A stretch of 64,000 bases of DNA from Leptotrichia trevisanii DSM 22070 (GCF_000482505.1 NZ_AXVL01000011.1:1-64000), one strand, 5' to 3'; positions 17,992-30,749 are shown, counted from the first letter of the stretch. Made by a program: numbers and translations. The notes: generated from the letters alone by a model not told the origin.

Positions 17992-18942
17992 TTAATTTAT
18001 TGTATAGTCTACACCTTCACTATTTTCCACAAAATCATTTCTCATCAAGTCAATTGACAGTTTATTAAGTGCCTTTTCCTTTAAGATATTTACGTTGTGG
18101 CTTGCAATATTTAAAGATTTTGCTATTTCCTTTTCCGTATAAACTTTGTCATCCAGTCCATAAGTCATAACCAAAATCTGCTCATCCAGATAATTCAATT
18201 TTTTTGGAATATTTTCTAAAATGTACATTTGCGTAATCTTATCAGCCTTTTCCAATATCTGCGAATTTCCAATCAGCTCTTCAGGCTCCACCTCGTCAAA
18301 CAGTTTTTCAAGCTGTTCAATATATTCCATTGAAACATTCATCTGTTTACTTATTTCGTCCATTGAAAATCCCATACTCTTATCAACTTTTACTTTCAAA
18401 TATAAAATATACGATAATTCAGATGATTTAATATCTTTTAGCAGTTCCTTCTGAAATTCTAAAATATACTTTACAGCAAAATTTTTTACAAAAAATTCAG
18501 GCTCCTTTGTAATTTTCATAATTTCATTGTAATATTTCAAGCCCGACATAATTCCAAGTGTAGCTTCCTGAACTGTATCCAAAAACGAAAATCCATATTT
18601 TGAATAAAGCAGGCTTTCTTTTACTGCAATTTTTAAGTATTTATCAATTAATTCTTCCTTTTCTTTCTCATTTTCACTTTTTTTCTCAAGTTCCTCATAT
18701 TTTTCCTTTATATTTTCCAAATATAATTTTATTGTATCTTTTTCTTCAATAAATATATTTTCATCCTCCAGAACTATAAAATCACTTCCGTCAGTTGAAG
18801 TCCTAACTTCTGGAATATTTTCCAAATGAACAAATTTTAAAAACTCAAAAAATTCATCATCATTCATCGTATGATTTTCTATAATTTTTTCAAAACTGAA
18901 ACTTCCTTTTTTTCTAATATCTTCAAAAATATTTTTTAACAT
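17992..18942 (-). CDS. Sigma-70-like protein with divergent promoter-binding regions
   Basis: 316 aa, directly downstream of rpoD. A region 2-like stretch (DKYLKIAVKESLLYSKYGFSF and FLDTVQEATLGIMSGLKYY) matches sigma region 2.1-2.2, which binds core polymerase. The melting segment of rpoD ([11 protein letters not shown]) is replaced by PEFFVKNFAVKYILE. A region 4-like end (DEQILVMTYGLDDKVYTEKE) is present, but the rpoD recognition helix TRERIRQIE is replaced by ASHNVNILKEKAL. An extra acidic N-terminal part (1-110) is unmatched. It might be an alternative sigma with unusual specificity or a non-DNA-binding core-polymerase partner. A GGGGAG precedes the ATG. Confidence 0.6.
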   Translation of the reverse strand: MLKNIFEDIRKKGSFSFEKIIENHTMNDDEFFEFLKFVHLENIPEVRTSTDGSDFIVLEDENIFIEEKDTIKLYLENIKEKYEELEKKSENEKEKEELIDKYLKIAVKESLLYSKYGFSFLDTVQEATLGIMSGLKYYNEIMKITKEPEFFVKNFAVKYILEFQKELLKDIKSSELSYILYLKVKVDKSMGFSMDEISKQMNVSMEYIEQLEKLFDEVEPEELIGNSQILEKADKITQMYILENIPKKLNYLDEQILVMTYGLDDKVYTEKEIAKSLNIASHNVNILKEKALNKLSIDLMRNDFVENSEGVDYTIN

Positions 18943-18972
18943 TTTTCTTTCTCTCCCCTTAGTCTTAATATC

Positions 18973-19003
18973 TAAAAGGAGCTAAATAATACCTTTAGCT
19001 CCT
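18973..19003 (-). terminator. Terminator whose stem contains the rpoD stop codon
   Basis: Arms AGGAGCTAAA and TTTAGCTCCT form a perfect 10-bp stem with a 7-nt loop, followed on the minus strand by TTTT. The rpoD TAA stop at 18995-18997 is inside the 5' arm. Readthrough into the sigma-like gene 31 nt further would be reduced unless ribosomes at the stop codon block folding. Confidence 0.75.
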
Positions 19004-20173
19004 GTAATCTTCCAATTTTTTTCTTCTGCTCGGATGTCTTAATTTTCTTAACGCTTTTACCTCAATCTGTCTGATACGCTCCCTTGTAACATTGAATATT
19101 TTTCCAACTTCCTCCAATGTTTTTTGGGAACCGTCATCTAGCCCATATCTATATCTGAGTACCATTTCTTCACGCTCATTCAATGTTTTTAGAACTTCAT
19201 CAAGCTGTTCCTTTAACAGAACTCTCGTTGTCGCATCATAAGGATTTGCAAATTTGTCATCTTCCACAAAATCTCCCAATTCACTGTCTTCTTCACTTCC
19301 AACTGGCGTTTCAAGCGAAATTGGATCCTGATTCATTTCCAGAATACTTTTTACCTTTTCCACTGGCAATTCCAGCTTTTCGGCTAATTCTTCCGCTGTC
19401 GGCTCTTTTCCAGTTTCCTGTAAAATAATTCGACTTTCTTTTTTGATTTTGTTAATTGTTTCAATCATATGAACAGGTATCCTTATCGTTCTTCCCTGAT
19501 CTGCAATTGCACGTGTTATCGCCTGTCTAATCCACCAAGTTGCATAAGTTGAAAACTTGAAACCTTTTTCATATTCAAATTTTTCCACAGCCTTCATAAG
19601 CCCCATATTACCTTCCTGAATTAAATCCAGCATTTTCAAGCCACGATTTGTATGTTTTTTTGCGATACTTACAACGAGCCTTAAATTCGATTCAATTAAT
19701 TTTTGTTTTGCTTCTTCTTCACCGTTTAAAACCCTTTGAGCATAGTCAATTTCCTCTTCATAGCTAAGTAATGGAATTTGTCCAATTTCACGCAGGTACA
19801 TTTTTATTGGTTCATCCACATCCATACTTTCCGCCATTTTCAATAGATCTGTCTGTAATAATTTATCCACTTCCGAATCGTCGATTTCATTCTCCACAAA
19901 TTCGTCATGAGAATCTTCAAAATCTGATATTTCCATTTTTTCAATGTCCGCTAGAGAATCAGGAACTTTCAACAAGCTCTCTTTTTCTTTTTTCGTATTT
20001 ACAATTTGAACACCGTCATCAGTCAATTTTTTTATTAACTGATCAATTTTCTCAGTTGAAAATCCAATAGATAAAACAGAATTTATTTCTTCGTAACTTA
20101 CAACTTTTTGCTCACGTGCCTGTTTTATAAAATTTGCGAGACTATTTTTTAAATTTTGTTTTTTATCAGACAT
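18995..20173 (-). CDS. rpoD: RNA polymerase primary sigma factor RpoD (sigma-A)
   Basis: 392 aa. Region 1.2 ([17 protein letters not shown]), region 2 ([40 protein letters not shown]), region 3 ([16 protein letters not shown]) and region 4 ([20 protein letters not shown]) are intact. The acidic N-terminal region 1.1 is short (~95 residues), as in Gram-positive sigma-A. The start overlaps the dnaG stop by 8 nt, so the two are translationally coupled within a dnaG-rpoD operon. AAGGAG precedes the ATG. Confidence 0.97.
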   Translation of the reverse strand: MSDKKQNLKNSLANFIKQAREQKVVSYEEINSVLSIGFSTEKIDQLIKKLTDDGVQIVNTKKEKESLLKVPDSLADIEKMEISDFEDSHDEFVENEIDDSEVDKLLQTDLLKMAESMDVDEPIKMYLREIGQIPLLSYEEEIDYAQRVLNGEEEAKQKLIESNLRLVVSIAKKHTNRGLKMLDLIQEGNMGLMKAVEKFEYEKGFKFSTYATWWIRQAITRAIADQGRTIRIPVHMIETINKIKKESRIILQETGKEPTAEELAEKLELPVEKVKSILEMNQDPISLETPVGSEEDSELGDFVEDDKFANPYDATTRVLLKEQLDEVLKTLNEREEMVLRYRYGLDDGSQKTLEEVGKIFNVTRERIRQIEVKALRKLRHPSRRKKLEDYRS

Positions 20174-21989
20174 AATCGGATCTCCTTATCAATATAAATT
20201 CATTATATATTTTTTTTATTTCGTCAATTTTATTAATATTCTTTAGTTTTGATAACAATTTTTTTAACTCAATTTTCTTAATTTTATCATTCTTTTCTTC
20301 TGTTTTTTCACGTTCCTCATCTATTTCCCGTTTAAACCATCCAAAATAAATCGCCCTGAAATAAATTTCCTCATCCTTTATATTGTTATCCCCTCGTAAC
20401 TTCAGCTTTGTAATAATTTCCCTGCTTTCTTCAGAAACATCTATTTTATCAAGTTGCATTATATCAAAATTTACCACTGTTAATTTTTCTATCAGTTCAT
20501 TAAACGTTGGATAACTAAACTTCTTATTTAATAACTCCTCACACTTTTCTCTTTCAGAATTGTAAAATTCCAGGATATAAGTGAGTGTCTGTTCTTCCAG
20601 CTCAATATTTAAGTCTTTTTTCTCCTTTTTATATTGAACTTTCCGATTTTCATAATTTACTCTTTTTTTTTGTCTTGGAGCTTTTTTTGATAAATCCTTC
20701 AGCTCTTCTTTTACAATAAATTCGTTAATATTAAAATTGGTTGCCAATTTTTGTAAATAGAGATTCTTAGTAAGATTGTTTGTAACATTGGAAAAAAATG
20801 GCTTTAACCTTTCGATAAATTTTCTCTCACCACTTATATCTTCCAGATCCAAATCCTTTGAAGCCTCTCCAGTTAAAAAATCAAACACTTCTTCTGATTT
20901 TTTCACAACTTCCACAAACGCCTTTTTTCCATTTTTTCTCAAAAACTCGTCTGGATCCTTTTCAGAACCGTTCATAACAAGGCATTTTACATCAAAATCA
21001 TATTTTTTCAAAATATAACTTGCCTTTATTATCGCATTTTTACCAGCTTCATCGTTATCATATGAAATCAGGATTTTATCCGTATATTTTTTCAAAAGCT
21101 GTGCCTGCTCCTCAGTAAATGCCGTTCCAAGACTTGCCACCGCATTTTCAAAGCCATTCTTCTGTGCCGTCAATACGTCCAGATAACCTTCCATTAACAT
21201 TGCAAAGCCTTTTTTTCTAATATTTTCCCCTTGATACTTTATTCCAAAAAGTTCATTTCCCTTTCTAAAAATAGGCGAGTCTGGTGAATTTAAATATTTG
21301 GGTAAATTGCTATTTTTTTCAATTATACGCCCACCAAATCCTACAATTTGAGAATCAGTATTATAAATAGGAAAAATTACCCTGTTTCTAAAATTATCAT
21401 AAATTTCACCATTTTCATTTCTTTTGGCAAGTCCAAGCTCTATTATCTTTGTTTCAGAAAATTCCTTTTTTAGTAAATATTGAAATAAATCATCACGATT
21501 ACTTGAAGCAAATCCAATTCCAAACTTTTTCATATCTTCAACGGAAAAATCCCGCTCTTTCATATATTCCATTGCTTCATCGTATTTTTCAATATTTTCC
21601 TTAAAAAACACCAATGCTTCATTCATTATATCGAAATATTCTTTATTTACAGCTTTTCTTCTGTTAATTTCCTGATTAATTGTCCGATATTCCCTTTTTT
21701 TTTTGAGTGGAATATTATATTTTTGGGATAATTCTTCCACCGCCTGTACAAAGCTGATGTCATTGATTCTCATATAAAATGAAATTACATTTCCACCAAT
21801 CTGTGTACTAAAGTCCTTAAAAATATTTTTTACTGGGCTAACTGTGAATGATGGAGTCTTTTCATCCTTAAAAGGAGATAACCCTTTATAATTTGAACCT
21901 GCCTTTTTTAAATTTACATATTCTCCAATCACTTGGACAATATCCAAATTATCAATTAATTTTTGTATCTCTTTCTCATCATATATCAT
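20166..21989 (-). CDS. dnaG: DNA primase DnaG with a ligand-less zinc-finger domain
   Basis: 607 aa primase making RNA primers for replication. The TOPRIM core is intact ([17 protein letters not shown]), as is the RNA-polymerase domain ([13 protein letters not shown]). The N-terminal CHC2 domain keeps the fold signature ([38 protein letters not shown]), but the four zinc ligands are replaced: Ser38 and Lys41 where Cys and His are expected, and Asp59 and Thr62 where the two later Cys are expected. I recall similar KDFS-type substitutions in some Bacteroidetes primases. The C-terminal helicase-binding region is present but diverged. Confidence 0.95.
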   Translation of the reverse strand: MIYDEKEIQKLIDNLDIVQVIGEYVNLKKAGSNYKGLSPFKDEKTPSFTVSPVKNIFKDFSTQIGGNVISFYMRINDISFVQAVEELSQKYNIPLKKKREYRTINQEINRRKAVNKEYFDIMNEALVFFKENIEKYDEAMEYMKERDFSVEDMKKFGIGFASSNRDDLFQYLLKKEFSETKIIELGLAKRNENGEIYDNFRNRVIFPIYNTDSQIVGFGGRIIEKNSNLPKYLNSPDSPIFRKGNELFGIKYQGENIRKKGFAMLMEGYLDVLTAQKNGFENAVASLGTAFTEEQAQLLKKYTDKILISYDNDEAGKNAIIKASYILKKYDFDVKCLVMNGSEKDPDEFLRKNGKKAFVEVVKKSEEVFDFLTGEASKDLDLEDISGERKFIERLKPFFSNVTNNLTKNLYLQKLATNFNINEFIVKEELKDLSKKAPRQKKRVNYENRKVQYKKEKKDLNIELEEQTLTYILEFYNSEREKCEELLNKKFSYPTFNELIEKLTVVNFDIMQLDKIDVSEESREIITKLKLRGDNNIKDEEIYFRAIYFGWFKREIDEEREKTEEKNDKIKKIELKKLLSKLKNINKIDEIKKIYNEFILIRRSDYV

Positions 21990-22042
21990 TATTTTTTATT
22001 CCTCCATCAAAAAACAGCTCCATAAAAAATATTTACACTATT

Positions 22043-22070
22043 AGTATAATTTGTTTTTCTAAATAGTCAA
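22043..22070 (-). promoter_or_regulatory. Promoter of the dnaG-rpoD operon
   Basis: On the minus strand TTGACT (22065-22070), 16-nt spacer, TATACT (22043-22048), about 50 nt before the dnaG start. Confidence 0.6.
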
Positions 22071-22090
22071 TACTTTTTAAATAAATTTTT

Positions 22091-22297
22091 TTAAATTTCT
22101 TCATTTTCTTCGTTAATTTCACGAAGAACTTCTACTTCATCGTCCATTATATCCTTAAAAACTTCATCCATTATTTCTGATTTCTGTTTTCCTTTAGCAA
22201 ATTCCTTTTTTGCAATTTTTCCTGAAACAATCGCAAGTTCATATTTATTAGGTATTTTAGTCAATAGTTCATCTATTGTTATTTTTTCTTTTTTCAT
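22091..22297 (-). CDS. rpoZ: RNA polymerase omega subunit
   Basis: 68 aa. NKYELAIVSGKIAKKEFAKG (~17-36) is the conserved omega core that clamps the beta' C-terminus. The C-terminal tail is acidic. It lies downstream of gmk, the usual gmk-rpoZ order, with an AGAGGAG Shine-Dalgarno. Confidence 0.92.
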   Translation of the reverse strand: MKKEKITIDELLTKIPNKYELAIVSGKIAKKEFAKGKQKSEIMDEVFKDIMDDEVEVLREINEENEEI

Positions 22298-22412
22298 TTT
22301 TATAATTCTCCTCTTATATAGTAAAATCGCTTTAAAACCAATCTTAAGAGTTATAACTATTCTAACTAAGCTCTAAGTTTTTTTGATTTTGTCAATTAGA
22401 TTTTAAAGGGAT

Positions 22413-22958
22413 TTAGGAATTAATAATATTTATTAACTCTTTACAAGACTGCTCAATATCGTTATTTATTATGGTGTAATCATATTCTGGTTCATATTCC
22501 AGCTCTTTTGCCGCATTTTTTAAACGTAGCTGAATAACTTCCTCACTGTCAGTTTTTCTATTACGAAGCCTATTTTCCAATGTTTCCATATCTTTTGTAC
22601 GGAAAAACACTAAAATAGCGTCCTTTTTCTTTTTCTTTGCAATTAATGCTCCTTGAACATCAATTTCCAGAATTACATTTAACCCTTTATTCAAGTTGCT
22701 TTCTACTACTTCTTTCAATGTCCCATAATAATTCCCATGAACATTTGCATATTCATAAAATTCATCGTTTTTTATTTTTTGTTCAAATATTTCCCTAGTT
22801 AAAAAAAAGTAGTCTTTTCCGTCGATTTCTCCGACTCTTGGTTGTCGAGTTGTAGCTGATATTGATAATGGGATATTTAGTCTATCTTTTACTAAGTTTG
22901 TGACTGTTGATTTTCCTGAGCCTGATGGCCCTGAAACAATGATTAGTTTTCCTTTCAT
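22413..22958 (-). CDS. gmk: Guanylate kinase
   Basis: 181 aa from ATG 22958, the Met of MKGKLIIVSGPSGSGKST. AAGGTGG precedes it, so the longer reading from 23009 is unlikely. P-loop GPSGSGKST, the GMP-binding TTRQPRVGEIDGKDYFF segment and the lid region (FFRTKDMETLENRLRNR) are all present. It converts GMP and ATP to GDP and ADP. The position between rpoC and rpoZ ties it to the polymerase cluster; an inverted repeat at 23052-23075 separates it from rpoC. Confidence 0.96.
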   Translation of the reverse strand: MKGKLIIVSGPSGSGKSTVTNLVKDRLNIPLSISATTRQPRVGEIDGKDYFFLTREIFEQKIKNDEFYEYANVHGNYYGTLKEVVESNLNKGLNVILEIDVQGALIAKKKKKDAILVFFRTKDMETLENRLRNRKTDSEEVIQLRLKNAAKELEYEPEYDYTIINNDIEQSCKELINIINS

Positions 22959-23107
22959 TGAGAAACCACCTTTTATTTTTTTATATGAATAAGGGAAATT
23001 CATATTCATAAATCTCCCTATTCACAATATTTATACCAATAATTAATTCTAACTCAGACATTTATCTAATCTGAGTATATTTTTTAGTCAAGTTTAAGTC
23101 AACTTGA

Positions 23108-26100
23108 TTACTGTTCCACTGTTTCTTCAACATTTTCTATAACTTCATTTGGGTTCTCCTTCAATGTTTCCAAAGTTTCTGTAACTTCGACTTTTTCTCC
23201 GTCCTCTCCAACTTCAGTTTCCATTGCTTCCTCTTCCACAACATCATTTTTTAAAACTGCATCCAGATATTTATAGTCTTTAAATCCAGTTCCTCCTGGT
23301 ATTTTCTTACCGATAATTACATTTTCCTTCAGTCCTTCAAGTCTGTCTGTTTTCCCTTCAACAGCAGCATTTGCAAGAACTTTTGTTGTTTCCTGGAATG
23401 ATGATGCTGAAATGAAACTTTCTGTATTTACAGCAGCTTTTGTGATACCTTGAATTACTGGTTCATATGTTGCTGGACGTTTTCCCTTTGAAATTAATAT
23501 TTCATTTTCACGTTCTACAATTTTCTTATCAATTAATTCATCTTCAAGGAATAGTGAATCTCCAGCTTCCTTAATCTTGATCTTTTGGAACATTTGTTTT
23601 ACGATTATTTCAATATGTTTGTCATTAACCGCAACTCCTTGTTCCCTATATACTTGTTGCACTGACTCAAGAATAAATTGCTGTGCTTCCACAAGTCCTT
23701 TTATTTTTAGAATATCATGTGGCGAAACAGGCCCGTCAGTAATTTTAGCACCTTTTTCAATTAACATTTCGTTAGTTACAACTAGATGTTCTCCCACCGG
23801 AACTGTATATTCCTGAATTAATTCCCCGTTTTCAGGATCTTCAATCAGGATTAATCTCATACCTTTTTTCTTTTTGTCTGAGAAAACTACACGCCCTGCA
23901 ACTTCTGATAAAATAGCTTTTCCTTTAGGATTTCTTGCTTCAAACAATTCTTGCACACGAGGAAGCCCTCCTGTAATATCTTTATTTCCTTCCCCAGTTT
24001 TAAGGATTTTTGTAATAATTTGCCCCTTCTTGACTATATCCCCTTCATTTACCATTAAATACGCACCATATGGAACTGCATATTCAACTCTTCTGTTGTC
24101 TTTTGTATAAATGATAATTCTAGGATTCACATCGTTACTTTCAACAGGTTTTATCGCAACTTTTTCAGTAACTCCATATTTTACATCAATATTTTCCCTT
24201 ACGTAAATATCCCTAAATTCCACTTTTCCTTCTTCAGACGTAATAATCGGTATTTGATATGGATCAAATTCTACAAGAACTTGCCCTTTCTTAACTGAAT
24301 CTCCATCTTTTACGTGCAAAATGGAACCTGATGGAACTTCATATCTATGTTTTCCAATTATTACACGTCCATTTTGTGAAACAACAATTTCTTTTCCTTC
24401 AGCATTTACAAGTGTGGAAATATTTCTAAGCTTAATTTTTCCAGAAACATCAGCCTTGTAATCTGACTGAACAGATGCTGCAGTCGCTACCCCTCCAGTA
24501 TGGAAAGTACGCATTGTAAGCTGTGTACCTGGCTCTCCAATTGATTGTGCCGCAATAACTCCAACTGCTTCTCCTTTAAGAATTTCCTTGTGGTTAGAAA
24601 GATCTAATCCATAACATTTTTTACAAACCCCTTTTTCCAATTTACAAGTCAAAGGTGTTCTTATTTCAACTTCACGGATATCCAGTTCTTCAATTTTCTT
24701 AATCAAGTCATCAGTTATTAAAGTATTTCTCTCAGCAATAACTTTTCCTTCATGAATCAAGTCTGTTGCCAAGTTTCTTCCATAAATTCTTTCACTCAAT
24801 TTTTCAATTACTTCCCCGGCATCCATCAAATCTGATACCACAATTCCGTGTTCACATCCACAGTCATCATGATTTACAATAACTTCGTGCGAAATATCAA
24901 CAAGTCTTCTTGTCAAATATCCTGAATCCGCCGTTCTTAACGCTGTATCGGCAAGTCCTTTTCTTGCTCCATGTGATGACATAAAGAATTCAAGAATGTT
25001 AAGCCCTTCCCTGAAGTTAGCTTTAATTGGCATTTCGATAATACGTCCCTGTGTATCTGCCATAAGTCCACGCATTCCACCAAGTTGACGCATTTGTGCA
25101 ATTGATCCTCTGGCTCCGGAATTTGCCATCATATAAACTGGATTAAATTCATCCAAATTATCCATCATATCCTTAGTTACCTTTGAAACAGCCTCATCCC
25201 ATATGGCAACTGTTCTTCTATATCTTTCCGCATCGATGATTTCACCAGATTTATACTGCTCTTCAATTTCAGCCACTTCATTTTCAGCTTTTTCCAGAAT
25301 AGTTTTTTTACTTTCAGGAATTTCCAGATCCTCAATTCCAACTGTAATTCCAGCAAGTGTTCCATAATGGAATCCAAATTCCTTAATTTTATCCAATAAT
25401 TCCGATGTTTTTTCAAATCCAAATCTTTTGTACAGTTCAGCGATTAATTTTCCTAATTCACCTTTACCAAATGTTTTAGAATAATCTCTCACTTCTTTTG
25501 GAAGCATTGTGTTAAACATAAGACGTCCTGGTGTAGTTTTTATTGCTTCCCCGTCAATTCTTACCTTTACAAGTGCATGAACTGCAACCTGTCCATTTTG
25601 ATAAGCTGTAATTAACTGATTCTTGTTGGAGAACGATTTCATTTCCCCCTTTACACCTTTTCTTTCCTTTGTCATGTAATAACATCCCATTACCATATCC
25701 TGTGATGGAACCGCTATCGGCCTACCACTTGATGGTGCAATAATGTTATTTGTTGCAAGCATTAATAATTTTGCTTCCATTTGTGCTTCCTGTGACAATA
25801 CCAAGTGTACCGCCATTTGATCCCCGTCAAAATCCGCATTAAATGCAGAACATACAAGCGGGTGAAGTCTTATTGCCTTTCCTTCTATCAATATTGGCTC
25901 AAATGCCTGAATTGAAAGTCTATGCAATGTTGGGGCACGGTTTAGAAGAACAGGGTGATTTTTAATAATTTCCTCAATCAATTCCCATACGTTTTCATCT
26001 TCCTCTTCAACCATTTTCTTAGCAACTTTAATATTTGAAGCTAATTCCCTTTTTACAAGCTCTCTCATCAAAAATGGCTTATACAGCTCAAGTGCCATTT

Positions 26101-27178
26101 TTTTAGGAAGCCCACATTGATTCATTTTCAGACTTGGCCCAACAACGATAACCGATCTTCCCGAATAGTCCACACGTTTTCCTAGTAGATTTTGTCTAAA
26201 ACGTCCCTGTTTCCCTTTTAACATATCAGAAAGTGATTTTAATTCCCTGTTATTTTGAGTAACAACAGGTTTTCCACGTCTACCATTGTCAATTAATGCG
26301 TCAACTGCTTCCTGCAACATTCTTTTTTCATTTTTTATTACAATTTCAGGAGCTTTTATTGACATTAATTTTTTAAGTCTGATATTTCTGTTGATTACTC
26401 TTCTGTACAAATCATTCAAGTCAGAAGTGGCAAATCTTCCACCATCTAACTGAACCATCGGACGTAAATCCGCAGGAATTACAGGCAACACAGTCATTAT
26501 CATCCATTCTGGCCTATTCCCCGCTTCTATCAAATCTCTTACTACTTTTAATCTTTTTATAACTTTTCTTCTTTTTTGTGTAGAATGTTCTGTATCCATT
26601 TCACCTTGCAGTTTTTTCTCCAAATCAAACAAGTCAATTTCCTCAAGCAAGGCTAAAACTCCCTCAGCACCCATTTTTGCTGTAAATTCGTTTTTAAACT
26701 GATTTTCATATAGTTTATATTCACGTTCAGTTAAAATTTCACCTTTTTGAAGTCCAGTTTCTCCTGGATCAGTTACAATATATCTTGAAAAATATAGAAC
26801 TGACTCCAATTCCTTCGTACTGATTCCCAATAAGAGACTCATTTTGTTAGGTGTACCTTTAGAATACCAGATGTGTGCAATTGGTGTCGCAAGTTTAATA
26901 TGTCCCATTCTTTCACGTCTAACTTTTGAAGTTGTTACTTCAACACCACATTTTTCACACACCATACCTTTGTAACGCATTCTCTTGTACTTCCCGCAGG
27001 CACACTCATAATCCTTAGATGGCCCAAATATTCTCTCACAGAATAATCCGTCCATTTCAGGTTTTAAAGTTCTATAATTTATTGTTTCGGCTTTTGTTAT
27101 TTCACCATACGACCATTCTAATATTTTTTCTGGTGATGCCAATTTTATTTGAATACTGTCAAAATCTCTTATACTCAT
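23108..27178 (-). CDS. rpoC: RNA polymerase beta' subunit
   Basis: 1356 aa. The N-terminal zinc ribbon cysteines ([20 protein letters not shown]), the active-site [12 protein letters not shown], and the second zinc site ([19 protein letters not shown]) are intact. The trigger-loop region ([16 protein letters not shown]) is present. An acidic tail of about 40 residues ([19 protein letters not shown] and on) extends past the usual end. It lies 124 nt after rpoB in the same transcript. Confidence 0.98.
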   Translation of the reverse strand: MSIRDFDSIQIKLASPEKILEWSYGEITKAETINYRTLKPEMDGLFCERIFGPSKDYECACGKYKRMRYKGMVCEKCGVEVTTSKVRRERMGHIKLATPIAHIWYSKGTPNKMSLLLGISTKELESVLYFSRYIVTDPGETGLQKGEILTEREYKLYENQFKNEFTAKMGAEGVLALLEEIDLFDLEKKLQGEMDTEHSTQKRRKVIKRLKVVRDLIEAGNRPEWMIMTVLPVIPADLRPMVQLDGGRFATSDLNDLYRRVINRNIRLKKLMSIKAPEIVIKNEKRMLQEAVDALIDNGRRGKPVVTQNNRELKSLSDMLKGKQGRFRQNLLGKRVDYSGRSVIVVGPSLKMNQCGLPKKMALELYKPFLMRELVKRELASNIKVAKKMVEEEDENVWELIEEIIKNHPVLLNRAPTLHRLSIQAFEPILIEGKAIRLHPLVCSAFNADFDGDQMAVHLVLSQEAQMEAKLLMLATNNIIAPSSGRPIAVPSQDMVMGCYYMTKERKGVKGEMKSFSNKNQLITAYQNGQVAVHALVKVRIDGEAIKTTPGRLMFNTMLPKEVRDYSKTFGKGELGKLIAELYKRFGFEKTSELLDKIKEFGFHYGTLAGITVGIEDLEIPESKKTILEKAENEVAEIEEQYKSGEIIDAERYRRTVAIWDEAVSKVTKDMMDNLDEFNPVYMMANSGARGSIAQMRQLGGMRGLMADTQGRIIEMPIKANFREGLNILEFFMSSHGARKGLADTALRTADSGYLTRRLVDISHEVIVNHDDCGCEHGIVVSDLMDAGEVIEKLSERIYGRNLATDLIHEGKVIAERNTLITDDLIKKIEELDIREVEIRTPLTCKLEKGVCKKCYGLDLSNHKEILKGEAVGVIAAQSIGEPGTQLTMRTFHTGGVATAASVQSDYKADVSGKIKLRNISTLVNAEGKEIVVSQNGRVIIGKHRYEVPSGSILHVKDGDSVKKGQVLVEFDPYQIPIITSEEGKVEFRDIYVRENIDVKYGVTEKVAIKPVESNDVNPRIIIYTKDNRRVEYAVPYGAYLMVNEGDIVKKGQIITKILKTGEGNKDITGGLPRVQELFEARNPKGKAILSEVAGRVVFSDKKKKGMRLILIEDPENGELIQEYTVPVGEHLVVTNEMLIEKGAKITDGPVSPHDILKIKGLVEAQQFILESVQQVYREQGVAVNDKHIEIIVKQMFQKIKIKEAGDSLFLEDELIDKKIVERENEILISKGKRPATYEPVIQGITKAAVNTESFISASSFQETTKVLANAAVEGKTDRLEGLKENVIIGKKIPGGTGFKDYKYLDAVLKNDVVEEEAMETEVGEDGEKVEVTETLETLKENPNEVIENVEETVEQ

Positions 27179-27302
27179 TCGTTAAGAGCCTCCTCTATTC
27201 TTTAATTCCACTTTTTTAAAGAAAGTGGGAAAACTTTTTCATATTTTATTTCTTCAAAGAATTAAATTTATAGAAAATTTCAATTCTCAAAAATAATTTC
27301 TA

Positions 27303-30300
27303 CTAAGCATCTACATTCTTATCTAATTCAATTGGTTCCCCATCTTTATCATAAAGAGCCACATCTAGTCCAAGTGACTGGAATTCCTTAATTAATACTC
27401 TAAATGATTCTGGAGCGTCTGCTTCTGGCATTGCCTGTCCTTTTACGATAGCTTCATAAGTTTTTGTTCTTCCACTGATGTCATCTGATTTAACTGTAAG
27501 CATTTCTTGAAGGATATTTGACGCACCGTAAGCTTCCAATGCCCAAACTTCCATTTCCCCAAGTCTTTGTCCACCAAATTGTGCTTTTCCTCCAAGTGGC
27601 TGCTGAGTAACAAGTGAATATGGCCCAATCGCTCTGGCATGCATTTTGTCTTCTACCAAGTGGTGAAGTTTTAACATATACATACGTCCAACTGTTACCG
27701 GGTTGTCAAATGGCTGTCCAGTTCTACCGTCAATCAGTTTTACTTTACCAGTTCTGCTATATCCAGCTTCTTCCAAGTAATTTTTAACATCTTCTTCACT
27801 TGCTCCATCAAATACTGGTGTTGCAATATATTTGTCAATATCTCCAATTGCAAGTCCCAAATGCACTTCTAATACCTGTCCGATATTCATACGTGATGGC
27901 ACTCCAAGTGGATTAAGGCAGACATCAATTGGTGTTCCATTTTCTAAATGCGGCATATCTTCGACTGGCAATACTCTTGAAATTACCCCTTTGTTTCCAT
28001 GACGTCCAGACATTTTATCCCCAACCATTATTTTTCTCTTTTCAGCAATGTAAATTCTGATTAGTTTGTTTACTCCAGCCTTCAAGTCATCTCCATTTTC
28101 CTTAGATAACTCAAGCACATCCACAACAGTACCTTTTACTCCATGCGGAAGTCTAAGCGATGTATCTCTTACATCTTTTGCCTTTTCCCCAAAGATTGCA
28201 CGTAATAATTTTTCTTCTGCTGGTGGTTCAGTTTCTCCTTTAGGAGTTACTTTTCCAACAAGAATATCATCAGGAGTCACATGAGCCCCTATTCTTATAA
28301 TTCCATTTTCATCAAGGTTTCTCAAGGCTTCCTCAGAAACATTAGGAATTTCCCTTGTAATTTCCTCATCACCTAGTTTTGTAGTTCTCGCCTCAATATC
28401 AAATTCCTCAATATGAATTGACGTGAACACATCGTCTTTTCTAAGTCTTTCAGAAATAAGGATTCCATCCTCAAAGTTATACCCTTCCCATGGCATAAAC
28501 GCCAATAGGATATTTTTACCTAATGCCAGATCTCCACCTGCAGTAGATGGCCCATCTGCAATAATATCACCTTTTTTAACTTTATCTCCCAGATCAGTGA
28601 TTGGTTTTTGATGTAAGCACATTGACTGGTTAGATTTTTCAAAATTTAACAATCTGTGAGAATATTCTTTTCCTTCATCATCTGTTACAATAATTTTTCT
28701 CGCATCTACAAAAGTTACAGTTCCAGTCGCCTTTGAAGTAATAACTGCCCCCGAATCCACGGCAACTTTTCTTTCAAGTCCAGTCCCAACATAAGGCGCT
28801 TCTGTTTTTAACAGAGGTACAGCTTGACGCTGCATGTTCGATCCCATTAACGCACGATTGGCATCATCGTGTTCCAGGAATGGAATTAATCCTGCTGAAA
28901 CAGACACTAGCTGTTTAGGCGATACGTCCAAAATATCAACTTTTGATTTATCAATATGCACAATTTCATCTCCATAACGACAAACTACTTCATCTGTCAA
29001 GAAATTTCCATCTTTATCAATAGGAGTATCAGCCTGTGCAATAAACAGCCCTTCCTCCTCATCAGCCGCTAAATATCTAATATCTTTAAAATCAGCTTTT
29101 CCATCATTTATTTTTACAAACGGAGTTTCAATAAATCCATATTTATTAACTTTTCCATAAGTTGAAAGTGAGGCAATAAGTCCGATATTTGGCCCTTCTG
29201 GAGTTTCTATTGGACAAATTCTTCCATAATGCGAATTATGAACGTCCCGAACCTCAAATCCTGCTCTATCTCTTGAAAGTCCTCCCGGCCCTAACGCTGA
29301 AATTCTTCTCTTATGAGTCAATTCTGACAATGGATTAGACTGATCCATAAATTGTGATAACTGTCCACTTCCAAAGAACTCAAGAATTAAAGCATTTAAA
29401 GGTTTTGTATTCAATAAACTTTGTGGAGTCAATGTTGTAATGTCTTGAATTGTCATTTTTTCTCTAACCATTTTAGACATTTTAAGCATTCCACCTTTTA
29501 TTTGGATGGAAAGCAGCTCTCCAACTCCTCTTACACGTCTATTTGACAAGTTGTCAATATCATCTGTAAATCCTTCTCCACTTACAAGATTTTTCACATA
29601 TTCAATAGTCTGTAGAACATCTTCTTTTGTCAATACGATTACATCTGCTGGCACATCCAGTTTCAATCTTTTGTTAACCTTGTATCTTCCAACATCTGCC
29701 AAATCATATCTTTGTGGATTAAAGAACATCTGCTTAACAAGCGATCTGGCACTATCCACAGTTACCAAGTCCCCTGGACGCAATTTTCTAAACACTTCAA
29801 TAACAGCCTCATCATTATTTTTTGTGCTGTCATGTACTAAGGCATTTGCGATAATTCTATCTTCGGGCTTCACTTCCCAGATATTTAATTTTTCAACTTT
29901 AGCATCTATTATCTTCTGAATAACAGGCATATCAATAATTTCCTCAGCCTCTGCCACAAATTCCCCAGTTTCCTCATTCAGAATATCTTCCCTTACAAAA
30001 CTTCCCTCTAGTCTTGAACGTAAAACTTCTTCAAGCTCAGTATCTCTATATTTTGAATAAAGTTCTGACAACTCCACTTCCTTCTCTTCAAAGAAGTGAT
30101 TCATAATTTCCGTATTATTTTGGAAAAAATCCACCGCTTTTAAAAATACAGGTAATAAAACTTTCTTTCTTCTATCAATTTTTACATTTAAGATGTCATT
30201 TTTATCAGTTTCAAATTCGAGCCATGTTCCTTTATAAGGGATTATCTTCCCAATAAACACATCTTTCCCTGTCTGAATATTCAATTCTTTGTTAAAAGTA

Positions 30301-30749
30301 ATTCCTGGCGATCTGTGTAATTGAGAAATAACGACTCTTTCAGCACCATTTATAATAAATGTGGCTTTATCAGTCATCAGTGGTATATCTCCGAAATGAA
30401 CTAATGTTTCTTGAATTTCTCCTGTTCTCTTGTTAGTTAATTTTAGTCTAACTTTTAATTGGCCAGAATATGTTTTACCTCTTTTTTTACATTCCAATTC
30501 ATCGTTTAAAGGTTCGTCATTATCGTGAATTTCATACCATAAATATTCTAATTTCAACAATCCATTACTGGATTCGATTGGAAAAATTTCATTAAAGATT
30601 GCTTCAAAACCTTTATTTTCACGTTTTTGAGGTGGCACTTTTGTCTGCAAAAAATCTTCATATGAATTTAATTGAAATTCCAAGAAATGCGGCATTTCCC
30701 CTCTATCTACTATTTTTCCGAAACTATATCTTTCAATAAGTTTGTTCAT
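27303..30749 (-). CDS. rpoB: RNA polymerase beta subunit
   Basis: 1148 aa. The rifampicin-binding region is readable ([40 protein letters not shown]), as are the catalytic-region segments [15 protein letters not shown] and [20 protein letters not shown]. At residues corresponding to the rifampicin cluster the sequence is wild-type-like ([14 protein letters not shown]). It is shorter than the enterobacterial subunit because of missing lineage inserts. A GGAGG Shine-Dalgarno precedes the ATG. Confidence 0.98.
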   Translation of the reverse strand: MNKLIERYSFGKIVDRGEMPHFLEFQLNSYEDFLQTKVPPQKRENKGFEAIFNEIFPIESSNGLLKLEYLWYEIHDNDEPLNDELECKKRGKTYSGQLKVRLKLTNKRTGEIQETLVHFGDIPLMTDKATFIINGAERVVISQLHRSPGITFNKELNIQTGKDVFIGKIIPYKGTWLEFETDKNDILNVKIDRRKKVLLPVFLKAVDFFQNNTEIMNHFFEEKEVELSELYSKYRDTELEEVLRSRLEGSFVREDILNEETGEFVAEAEEIIDMPVIQKIIDAKVEKLNIWEVKPEDRIIANALVHDSTKNNDEAVIEVFRKLRPGDLVTVDSARSLVKQMFFNPQRYDLADVGRYKVNKRLKLDVPADVIVLTKEDVLQTIEYVKNLVSGEGFTDDIDNLSNRRVRGVGELLSIQIKGGMLKMSKMVREKMTIQDITTLTPQSLLNTKPLNALILEFFGSGQLSQFMDQSNPLSELTHKRRISALGPGGLSRDRAGFEVRDVHNSHYGRICPIETPEGPNIGLIASLSTYGKVNKYGFIETPFVKINDGKADFKDIRYLAADEEEGLFIAQADTPIDKDGNFLTDEVVCRYGDEIVHIDKSKVDILDVSPKQLVSVSAGLIPFLEHDDANRALMGSNMQRQAVPLLKTEAPYVGTGLERKVAVDSGAVITSKATGTVTFVDARKIIVTDDEGKEYSHRLLNFEKSNQSMCLHQKPITDLGDKVKKGDIIADGPSTAGGDLALGKNILLAFMPWEGYNFEDGILISERLRKDDVFTSIHIEEFDIEARTTKLGDEEITREIPNVSEEALRNLDENGIIRIGAHVTPDDILVGKVTPKGETEPPAEEKLLRAIFGEKAKDVRDTSLRLPHGVKGTVVDVLELSKENGDDLKAGVNKLIRIYIAEKRKIMVGDKMSGRHGNKGVISRVLPVEDMPHLENGTPIDVCLNPLGVPSRMNIGQVLEVHLGLAIGDIDKYIATPVFDGASEEDVKNYLEEAGYSRTGKVKLIDGRTGQPFDNPVTVGRMYMLKLHHLVEDKMHARAIGPYSLVTQQPLGGKAQFGGQRLGEMEVWALEAYGASNILQEMLTVKSDDISGRTKTYEAIVKGQAMPEADAPESFRVLIKEFQSLGLDVALYDKDGEPIELDKNVDA

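Noticed and set aside
23577-30000. Several 60-140 codon ORFs antisense to rpoC and rpoB
   Set aside because: They mirror conserved genes, lack ribosome sites and have no protein-like composition.
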